From a virus: a stretch of 26,287 bases of DNA. Under the pieces are notes generated by a model. That model was not told where the DNA came from. It ran no database searches and was given only the letters and a program-made list of their open reading frames with translations. The position numbers and the translations under genes are program-made. This document shows, piece after piece, positions 7,445-12,822 of this stretch; the stretch's first letter is position 1, and each line of letters opens with the position of its first letter. Where the stretch lies: positions 1 through 26,287 of IMG/VR virus record IMGVR_UViG_3300025687_000276. The stretch is one strand, 5' to 3'.

Positions 7445-7921
7445 TTACTCCTCACCAAAAGCTCTAGCATTATTGTACAACACCAAGTCACCTCTAAGAA
7501 CGACTTTCCCACCTGCTCTGGCATTATCCATAACTTTAACATCATCAAGGATTTCTGCTTTACCAAAAACTTTAGCATTTCCTTTAATAACAGCATTATT
7601 TAAAACCTTAGCGGTTCCAAATACTGAAGCTCTTCCAAAAACTTTAGCACTATCCTTTATCCTTGCTCTCCCATACACTTTAGCGTGCTCTGCTATTATA
7701 GCATTTCCATAAACCCTACCGTGTTCATAGACTCTAGCTTTATCTATAACACAAGCATCATCATATATCCATGATTTTCCTGTTTGTGATAAGTTATGTT
7801 CACCATGAACAAAACCACCAAGATCACCTTCTAATACAGAAGAAAAATCTTTTAAGGCTTTTATTCTATACACACGCTTCCCTTCTAAAACAATATCTGT
7901 TAATATAAGTTCGTATTTCAT
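7445..7921 (-). CDS. Hexapeptide-repeat left-handed beta-helix protein
   Basis: A 158-aa protein. The first ~45 residues (RVYRIKALKDFSSVLEGDLG, then GFVHGEHNLSQTG) match the N-terminus of a phage/prophage family with hexapeptide repeats. From ~52 to 155 there are about 16 six-residue units with a small residue and an aliphatic one at fixed places (AKVYGR, ARIKDS, AKVFGR, ASVFGT, AKVLNN, AVIKGN, AKVFGK), which should coil into a left-handed beta helix. Such folds occur in acyltransferases and in structural proteins; no catalytic His typical of the transferases stands out, so a structural or binding role is more likely. ATG 7921 follows AAAGAGGG. Confidence 0.7.
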   Translation of the reverse strand: MKYELILTDIVLEGKRVYRIKALKDFSSVLEGDLGGFVHGEHNLSQTGKSWIYDDACVIDKARVYEHGRVYGNAIIAEHAKVYGRARIKDSAKVFGRASVFGTAKVLNNAVIKGNAKVFGKAEILDDVKVMDNARAGGKVVLRGDLVLYNNARAFGEE

Positions 7922-8002
7922 AAACCCTCTTTGTTAAGTAGTAGTTTTTAATCAAGCTTATTATTGTATTGATTAGAATTAATACTTTAAAAACTTAATC
8001 AT

Positions 8003-8024
8003 AAAAGCCCCTCCGAAGAAGGGC
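8003..8024 (-). terminator. Leftward intrinsic terminator after the second M15 peptidase gene
   Basis: Read leftward, GCCCTTC (from 8024) pairs with GAGGGGC (to 8007) around a UUCG tetraloop. This gives a 7-bp stem with one G-U pair, followed by TTTTAT. It begins 6 bases after the stop of the upstream gene. Confidence 0.8.
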
Positions 8025-8030
8025 ATCTTG

Positions 8031-8693
8031 TTAAACAGCTCTAAGAGACTTTGTATAATCTCCTTTAATATTTATTTCACCTATTTTAATAAAATCATTT
8101 GGTTCTTGAGACAACCATTCACCATTCACTAAGACTGGTTTTTGCCTATAACCTAATAACGAATCGACATTTTCATCAGGTTCTACTGCAATATATTTTA
8201 CAAAAATAGGAACCTTAATAATTTTTCCTAAATAGCTAACATTTTTTAAACATGTCTGCTTAAAAGACGCAATCTCCACTGTATCTCCTACTAGTAGTTC
8301 TTTTTTCAACTGAAAGTGCATTCCAACCGGCACATCCCAATAACCGCCCCAGTCAAAACCTACAGATTCAAAGATTTCAACTATTCTAGGTGATATTGAA
8401 GGTGTCGCACCTATTTGATTGGTTTTAGAGTTAACATCAAAAGCTAATCCCCACGAATGAATAGACATTGTGGCACTATTTCTAGAGGCTCTGATATTGA
8501 AACAACCATCCCATGTTTCGAAAGAAAGATTTGCTTCTTTCATCATTTCAAGACCTTTCTTAAAAGGTGTTTCCATTGCCTTATTCATATACACCTTTTT
8601 TGGCATGAACTTCTCATCAAAGGTGCTAAGTATTATATTGTTTTCATTTTCTGGCGGACCAAAAAGATTAAGACAATCTGATTCGTATAACAT
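8031..8693 (-). CDS. Second M15 (M15C-like) peptidase with a C-terminal accessory domain
   Basis: A 220-aa protein. Residues ~1-130 carry the M15C/VanY-type zinc motif: SIHSWGLAFD (77-86, ligands His79 and Asp86) and GMHFQL (124-129, ligand His126), with GFDWGGYWD between them. Members cleave peptidoglycan stem peptides, as in the T5 endolysin. After ~150 follows a domain (KYIAVEPDE, GYRQKPVLVNGEWLSQEPND, IKIG) that is also encoded alone at 6685-6921. ATG 8693 follows AAGGA. Being in the leftward accessory block rather than the lysis cassette, it may serve a different step (entry, superinfection control or a particle component), but its timing cannot be read from sequence. No signal peptide is seen. 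Confidence 0.75.
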   Translation of the reverse strand: MLYESDCLNLFGPPENENNIILSTFDEKFMPKKVYMNKAMETPFKKGLEMMKEANLSFETWDGCFNIRASRNSATMSIHSWGLAFDVNSKTNQIGATPSISPRIVEIFESVGFDWGGYWDVPVGMHFQLKKELLVGDTVEIASFKQTCLKNVSYLGKIIKVPIFVKYIAVEPDENVDSLLGYRQKPVLVNGEWLSQEPNDFIKIGEINIKGDYTKSLRAV

Positions 8694-8714
8694 ATTCTTT
8701 CCTTATTCAATAAA

Positions 8715-8743
8715 ATTATAGATAGCTCACTATAGAGTTTGAA
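8715..8743 (-). promoter_or_regulatory. Possible sigma70-type leftward promoter
   Basis: Read leftward, TTCAAA (8743-8738) and TATAAT (8720-8715) are separated by 17 bases. The -10 is perfect and the -35 matches 4 of 6. It lies 22 bases upstream of the M15C-like gene start. Such matches are common in AT-rich DNA. Confidence 0.35.
8719..8738 (+). promoter_or_regulatory. Possible T7-type phage promoter pointing rightward
   Basis: CTCACTATAG at 8726-8735 equals the T7 promoter core from -9 to +1 and is followed by AG. Positions -17 to -10 match T7 poorly. It points against all nearby genes. The window encodes a T7-type RNA polymerase, but no other copy was found in the gaps between genes, so a chance match is possible. 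Confidence 0.3.
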
Positions 8744-8755
8744 TATTATTCAAAC
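8737..8755. repeat. Perfect 9-bp inverted repeat
   Basis: GTTTGAATA and TATTCAAAC flank a single central T. The repeat overlaps the -35 of the possible leftward promoter and directly follows the possible rightward T7-type core, so it could be an operator or an RNA hairpin. Confidence 0.5.
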
Positions 8756-8794
8756 CGGCATTTTATGTCAGTCTTTACTAAAGTATATTTCATT

Positions 8795-8953
8795 TTAAAA
8801 CACCATCACTTGAAAGATTACTAACTCTTCAATTCCTTCTTTAAGAACAACAACATTTAGACTACCATGTAACCTCCATCCATGTTTTAACAACTTTTCA
8901 ATATCCTTCTCAACACTAATAAAATTATCTCCATACACTATTTTATATTTCAT
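8795..8953 (-). CDS. Hypothetical small protein, DUF1737-like pattern
   Basis: A 52-aa protein starting MKYKIVYGDN at ATG 8953. This start overlaps the previous TAA by one base, so it is preferred over an in-frame upstream start at 8986 lying inside the other gene. The pattern of a strand, a helix (SVEKDIEKLLKHGWRLHGS) and strands (NVVVLKEG, ELVIFQVMVF) resembles short phage and bacterial proteins with a conserved GW. No function can be assigned. About 100 bases follow before the next gene; these hold the inverted repeat and promoter candidates. Confidence 0.55.
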   Translation of the reverse strand: MKYKIVYGDNFISVEKDIEKLLKHGWRLHGSLNVVVLKEGIEELVIFQVMVF

Positions 8954-9147
8954 TATTGATACCATTCTGTTGTTGAACATGAACAATGAGCAAAAGGCTC
9001 ATCATATTCAGGAATAATCAGATCTTTACAATCGTTACAACGACCAACTAACCTAACTTTAAAATCATTATCCCTGTCTTGAGGTAATGGTTGTTTGACA
9101 TCTTTTAATATTTGATAGTAACCATCCTTCCAGATTCTTGCTCTCAT
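8953..9147 (-). CDS. Hypothetical small protein with possible zinc-binding cysteines
   Basis: A 64-aa protein starting MRARIWKDGYYQ at ATG 9147, with AGGAGGAGG just upstream and an ATGA overlap with the previous gene. An in-frame ATG at 9186 lies deep in the upstream gene and is rejected. Four cysteines are arranged as RCNDC (two) and HCSC (two), like a small zinc ribbon. No function is known to me. Confidence 0.6.
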   Translation of the reverse strand: MRARIWKDGYYQILKDVKQPLPQDRDNDFKVRLVGRCNDCKDLIIPEYDEPFAHCSCSTTEWYQ

Positions 9148-9446
9148 TTTTCCTCCTCCTTTACAAAACCATTTGCTAAAGCCCATTCTTCTAACACAGA
9201 TGTTGGAAAGACATATTCAGGGTCATAATAGCCAATAATAAAAGACAATATTTCTTTTTCTGAAAAGACCTCATCAACCTCTAAATGATCTGCAGCCCAA
9301 TCTAATACATCTTCTTGAACAATTTCTGCTAATTTGTCTCTGTTATAAATTTGATCTGGTTCTACGTTTTCTTCTAACCAAGCGAAAATATCATAAATAC
9401 TTACAGCTACTTCTCTTTGAAACCTTTCTTCTAGTTGTCTACTCAT
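9144..9446 (-). CDS. Hypothetical acidic protein
   Basis: A 100-aa, mostly helical, strongly acidic protein (SIYDIFAWLEENVEPDQI, DKLAEIVQEDVLDWAADHLE, then VDEVFSEKEIL). It ends WALANGFVKEEEK, and the codons for that ending provide the ribosome site of the next gene. It begins 24 bases after the terminator at 9471-9504, so it should be the first gene of the segment running to the terminator at 8003. No enzyme motif is seen. Confidence 0.6.
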   Translation of the reverse strand: MSRQLEERFQREVAVSIYDIFAWLEENVEPDQIYNRDKLAEIVQEDVLDWAADHLEVDEVFSEKEILSFIIGYYDPEYVFPTSVLEEWALANGFVKEEEK

Positions 9447-9470
9447 AATTATTCAAAAGTTTTAGTGGTT

Positions 9471-9504
9471 AAAAAAGCCCCTAGACTTTTTATCATCTAG
9501 GGGC
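9471..9504 (-). terminator. Leftward intrinsic terminator, copy 2 of a duplicated hairpin
   Basis: GCCCCTAGA (9477-9485) pairs with TCTAGGGGC (9496-9504); the 10-base loop is identical to that of the hairpin at 6933-6967, and the leftward strand ends in TTTTTT. It follows the 230-aa gene. A second small inverted repeat (TTGAGA/TCTCAA) lies between them at 9507-9523. Confidence 0.85.
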
Positions 9505-9542
9505 AGTTGAGACTCAATCTCAATTAAGGAGCGTATGAAAAA

Positions 9543-10235
9543 CTATTCAGCAGCTTTGTAAGCATTTACAATAGCTGTGTGGGAAGTGATTGTTTCCCAT
9601 TCTGGAACTTTGGATTTTACTTCTTCAGCAAAAGCCTCAGAAGCTTTAATTTTATCTTCTTGTGTCATTTCTGACCAACCTTCATTGTCTGACTTTTGAA
9701 GATTCCAAGCAGCTTTTACCACCGGAGCCATGTTTAACCAGAAAGCCAGACCATCAGCATTCCCTGATTGGGCTTTGCCAATGTTATAAGATTGTTTGAT
9801 TGCTGCTAAATTATCAGCAACAAATTCAGCCAGAGCTTGGTCGTTTTCTATCTTAAGAACAGCAGTGATCAGTTGTTCTTTCAACTCTTCTTCAGACAGT
9901 CTTGTTGTTTTAGGTGGAACATAACAGATGTTATCCAAATGTTCTTTGATAAATGGAACACTCACTTGAGAAATAACTAACTCTAATTCACTTCTGAGTT
10001 GTTCTTTTTCTTTCTTAGTTACACGATTGACAGTATTAGTTGCTGATAATTTACTAATAATAGTTTCATTATTAATTAAAAAATCTGCTAATTCTGAATT
10101 GTTGTTGTCATTAATTTTCATCAATGATTCTTTTATTTCAGGTAACTTTTCTAAACGATATTTATCAGCTTCAGTTAATGGTGTTGCTTCAATGATTTCA
10201 CCACTTGGCAGCTGTACATAAGTTACTTTAGACAT
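9543..10235 (-). CDS. Hypothetical helical protein
   Basis: A 230-aa protein starting MSKVTYVQLPSGEI at ATG 10235, with GGAG 6 bases upstream; the longer frame uses a TTG that is part of this ribosome site. It is predicted to be almost entirely helical and charged (KKEKEQLRSELELVISQV, LSEEELKEQLITAVLKIE, QALAEFVADNLAAIKQS), with a conserved-looking GLAFWLNMAPVVKAAWNL near residue 165. Its size and composition suggest a structural or scaffolding-type protein, but that is a guess; I do not recognise the family. It stands alone between the GC-rich patch and a terminator, so it may be separately transcribed. Confidence 0.65.
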   Translation of the reverse strand: MSKVTYVQLPSGEIIEATPLTEADKYRLEKLPEIKESLMKINDNNNSELADFLINNETIISKLSATNTVNRVTKKEKEQLRSELELVISQVSVPFIKEHLDNICYVPPKTTRLSEEELKEQLITAVLKIENDQALAEFVADNLAAIKQSYNIGKAQSGNADGLAFWLNMAPVVKAAWNLQKSDNEGWSEMTQEDKIKASEAFAEEVKSKVPEWETITSHTAIVNAYKAAE

Positions 10236-10257
10236 TATTATCTCCAATCAATTAATT

Positions 10258-10399
10258 AAATAAATAAAAGAAAACCACCAAAACAGGGATTTTCAGGATT
10301 TCCGGCCTTATCATTAAGGACGAGGGTTTGCCTCCTGCAGGCCATGCCCCGCAAGGGCTGGTTTTTTCACCAAAAACATCCAGATTTTTTGGGCGGATA
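10258..10399. other. GC-rich noncoding patch
   Basis: About 48% G+C (62 of 130 bases counted at 10271-10400), against about one third in flanking genes. It contains a plus-strand terminator-like hairpin (10341-10367), a CCTGCAGG palindrome (10334-10341) and a small CCTTA/TAAGG stem near 10306-10320. The only frames through it are short and lack ribosome sites. It is similar in composition to the 4895-5100 patch. A host-derived repeat or a small RNA gene are both possible. Confidence 0.45.
10341..10367 (+). terminator. Rightward intrinsic terminator-like hairpin
   Basis: CCA-T-GCCC pairs with GGGC-TGG (7 bp with one bulged T) around a CGCAA loop, followed directly by TTTTTT at 10362-10367. 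It points opposite to all nearby genes, so it would end an antisense or small rightward transcript. Confidence 0.55.
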
Positions 10400-10888
10400 T
10401 TACAAGAGAATCTTTCTCTCTTTGTAAAGTGAAATGACATCTTCACTAATTTTTATAGCTCTGTCTGTACAAGACAGTCTTAAAAATTCTTTTAAATTTA
10501 ACTCCTTATGTAATAACATTGTAGTTCTATATTCTCTATAAGAATAAGGACATGTTGGAAACGGAAAGTTGTTTCTTTTTAGTATTGCTTTAAGAACAAG
10601 TGGATCATAGAAATCACCCCAGATAACACTCTTCTTTTTACAAACAAAAGAATATATTTCTGCAGCAGCGGTAGCTTCAGAAATACCTGTTTCTTCTATA
10701 GGGTTCTCGAAAGAATATCTCTCAATAATAGATAATAGATTTATTGTACCTTTTGAACTATCAGGCCATATTGCTATATCTTTAATTGTTTCAATTTCTT
10801 CTTTATTGAATCTAACTAATGATACCTTAGTTACAGCAGCATTCTCAGAAACATCTAATTTGTCACAAGAGACTACTATATTACTCAT
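10400..10888 (-). CDS. DnaQ-like 3'-5' exonuclease fold protein, possibly degenerate
   Basis: A 162-aa protein starting at ATG 10888, overlapping the previous stop by 8 bases. The layout recalls the Rv2179c-like branch of DnaQ-fold exoribonucleases: an N-terminal LDVSENAAVTKVSLVRF (where active members have DxE before an NAAI-type strand), a mid-region EATAAAEIYSFV, then VIWGDFYDPLVLKAIL with the usual WG...D, and YREYRTTM near the place of the last motif. The expected D-x-E pair is not intact (D-V-S-E here), so activity is doubtful. The resemblance is from memory of motif spacing and is moderate. It follows the nucleotidyltransferase-like gene and is probably cotranslated with it. Confidence 0.5.
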   Translation of the reverse strand: MSNIVVSCDKLDVSENAAVTKVSLVRFNKEEIETIKDIAIWPDSSKGTINLLSIIERYSFENPIEETGISEATAAAEIYSFVCKKKSVIWGDFYDPLVLKAILKRNNFPFPTCPYSYREYRTTMLLHKELNLKEFLRLSCTDRAIKISEDVISLYKERKILL

Positions 10889-11666
10889 AGTCAAATACCG
10901 AGTCTAAGATTTCAGCTAATACAGTATAGTTAACTTCACCTCTGTCTGCAACTTCTTTTATAAATTCTGACATGTATAAACTGTCTACACCTATTAATTG
11001 GTCTTTTAAAGTTTCTAGGTCGTAGAGATCCAGTTTATTTGTTTTTAGTATTATTTTGACCATTTGGCCAGCTGAAATTCTCCAGCCTCTGTTTATAAAT
11101 TTCCTTATTCTCAATAAAGCAGCTACAGGATAAACACTGTTAATAAATACTAAATCTTTAGCGAGTATACTAGTTAAAGCAGCTTCAGGTAAATTGAGCT
11201 TATTATCGCAAAAATCATATACACAAGTAGCGTGTACAAAATCAAAGTTTTTGTGTATTTCATGTGAGCTTCCTGTAAATCTAATTATTAATTGAATATC
11301 ATTGTTTAACGTAATGGCATTGTCTGTTATGCATCTTACAGCGTAATTTTCTTTACCATCACAAACAATTTGACCTCTGTCTCCTATCAAAGGTTTTACC
11401 CTGCTTCCTTCTACTAACACTTTAACATCAGACGCATCAGCGACATACAAGTAAAATGATAATAATCTTTCTGCTGTTTCTGTAGTTTTGAAATACAGAT
11501 CATAATCGTTTACTTCTTCTCCTAAGAGGAGAGATACAATACTACCACCAGAAACAAGAACATCTCTTTTTATTAGCTTTTGAAGCTCTTCATCTGGTAT
11601 TGTTTCTATCCAGTTGTTTATCTTTTTCCTTAATATTTTAACTATTGTTTGTTTTTTAGCACCCAT
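10881..11666 (-). CDS. Nucleotidyltransferase-like protein (pol beta superfamily)
   Basis: A 261-aa protein with the superfamily core LVSGGSIVSLLLGEEVNDYDLYF: GGS at 40-42 and the metal-binding pair Asp54 and Asp56, with a likely third acid at Asp142 in NFDFVH. After it comes a helical region (EAALTSILAKDLVFINS, AALLRIRKFINRGWRIS) typical of phage members. Enzymes of this fold transfer nucleotides to RNA, protein or small molecules; the substrate here is unknown. ATG 11666 follows AAGGAG. It sits directly after DNA ligase and before the DnaQ-like gene, so a nucleic-acid role is possible. I have seen such proteins annotated only as phage nucleotidyltransferases. Confidence 0.65.
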   Translation of the reverse strand: MGAKKQTIVKILRKKINNWIETIPDEELQKLIKRDVLVSGGSIVSLLLGEEVNDYDLYFKTTETAERLLSFYLYVADASDVKVLVEGSRVKPLIGDRGQIVCDGKENYAVRCITDNAITLNNDIQLIIRFTGSSHEIHKNFDFVHATCVYDFCDNKLNLPEAALTSILAKDLVFINSVYPVAALLRIRKFINRGWRISAGQMVKIILKTNKLDLYDLETLKDQLIGVDSLYMSEFIKEVADRGEVNYTVLAEILDSVFDYE

Positions 11667-11675
11667 AAATACTCC

Positions 11676-12554
11676 TTAATCTAATTCACGCCAACCTACA
11701 AATCTAGGGAAGCGTGGTTTGTCTTTAACACCAATGGCAAAGTGTCTAAATGTAAATCTCTTACCTAAAAATGTTTCATAGTTTTCCCATATAAATTTCC
11801 TCTCTTCTTTGTTCAAAACACCAGGAGCTACATTAATAAGCTCTCCTTTGTAATTTGCTACAATTGTCCCTAATGTGTTACCGTTTTCAAGACCTTCCAT
11901 ACTAGATGATCTCTTTGCATATCCTCTTTCATCTGTTTCTAAAGCGTTGTTGTTTATCATCATTTCTTTTAATTCAACTACAACAGCCTCGTCGTCACTA
12001 AACCTTTTTAGTTTATAAATGATATTATCATTAAATGTTGCTCTGTTGTGTTTATAAATTCCTTTTGGGTTTCTTAACATTATCCCTTCGTAACCTAATA
12101 ACAACTGTTTTTCTTCAAAGTCAAGCAACTCATCATAATCGCTGATTAGTTTGTGCTCTACTATTGATACATTTTGATCCTCCTTTAATAAAGAAAATCT
12201 ATACTCGAAAGGCATGTTTGAGTATTTTAAATCAGTAAAATCAAAAACCCTATACTTCAAATCATTATGGGGTTTATCAAAAGACATTACATGAGATTGA
12301 GTTCTATTGTAAACATCTTTGTCTGTCTCATTACCAACAATTAGTTCGCCATCATAATGCTCATAACTATTGAACATTTTTTGAACTTGGTAACTTCTTA
12401 TTTCTTTCAAAGTCCTAGAAACAACAACACCAGATTTTACAATAGCTCTTACACCATCTAATTTAGGACTACATAATAAAGGATACTTAAGCTTTTGAAA
12501 GAATTTTTTATTTTTCAACGGGTCATCATTTGGAGCTAATAAGGGTTTGAACAT
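11676..12554 (-). CDS. ATP-dependent DNA ligase
   Basis: A 292-aa ligase with motif I SPKLDGVRA (adenylated Lys31), motif III HYDGELIVG, motif IV YEGIMLRNP and motif V IYKLKRF. It seals nicks in duplex DNA using ATP through a ligase-AMP intermediate. The C-terminal third (GTIVANYKGE through FRHFAIGVKDKPRFPRFVGW) is the OB-fold with the basic, aromatic ending found in T7-type ligases, although it is shorter than T7's 359 residues. ATG 12554 follows GAGGAAAAG and overlaps the preceding small gene by 29 bases. Its place among replication genes fits a role in Okazaki-fragment joining. Confidence 0.93.
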   Translation of the reverse strand: MFKPLLAPNDDPLKNKKFFQKLKYPLLCSPKLDGVRAIVKSGVVVSRTLKEIRSYQVQKMFNSYEHYDGELIVGNETDKDVYNRTQSHVMSFDKPHNDLKYRVFDFTDLKYSNMPFEYRFSLLKEDQNVSIVEHKLISDYDELLDFEEKQLLLGYEGIMLRNPKGIYKHNRATFNDNIIYKLKRFSDDEAVVVELKEMMINNNALETDERGYAKRSSSMEGLENGNTLGTIVANYKGELINVAPGVLNKEERKFIWENYETFLGKRFTFRHFAIGVKDKPRFPRFVGWRELD

Positions 12555-12783
12555 ACTTTTCCTCTAAGATTGTTTTTCTAATTATATTGAAGTTATCTTC
12601 AGACATCTCTTTTAAAAATGCCAGAAAACTCATTGGAACTAACACAGCTTTGTTGATGTTTAGTTCAGCATCATTTTTCAATTTTATGTTAAAACTTTCT
12701 ATTGCAATACACCTACCTTTTACTTTTGTTACTAATTTATATTCTATAACATCTTCGTATTTTATATTGTTGAGTATTTTCAT
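12526..12783 (-). CDS. Hypothetical protein
   Basis: An 85-aa protein of unknown function between ribonucleotide reductase and ligase. It has an N-terminal beta-like region (EYKLVTKVKGRCIAIESFNI) and a helical C-terminus (SFLAFLKEMSEDNFNIIRKT). No ribosome site is visible before ATG 12783, which lies close behind the hairpin at 12793-12817, so initiation may depend on that structure. It overlaps the ligase start. Confidence 0.5.
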   Translation of the reverse strand: MKILNNIKYEDVIEYKLVTKVKGRCIAIESFNIKLKNDAELNINKAVLVPMSFLAFLKEMSEDNFNIIRKTILEEKYVQTLISSK

Positions 12784-12792
12784 AATATTAAA

Positions 12793-12817
12793 TACCCTGA
12801 CAGTACTTGCCAGGGTA
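12793..12817 (-). terminator. Hairpin after ribonucleotide reductase, weak terminator or attenuator
   Basis: TACCCTG (12793-12799) and CAGGGTA (12811-12817) form a 7-bp stem. The leftward continuation ATTTAATATT is AU-rich but lacks a solid T run, so read-through into the next genes is likely. It could also be a processing site. Confidence 0.5.
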
Positions 12818-12822
12818 ATATT

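Noticed and set aside
8748-8792. 15-codon ORF after the DUF1737-like gene
   Set aside because: Too short to support; it ends inside the inverted repeat and has no ribosome site.
10252-10446. 64-codon minus-strand frame across the second GC-rich patch
   Set aside because: Its start lies inside the DnaQ-like gene, there is no ribosome site, and the patch looks noncoding.
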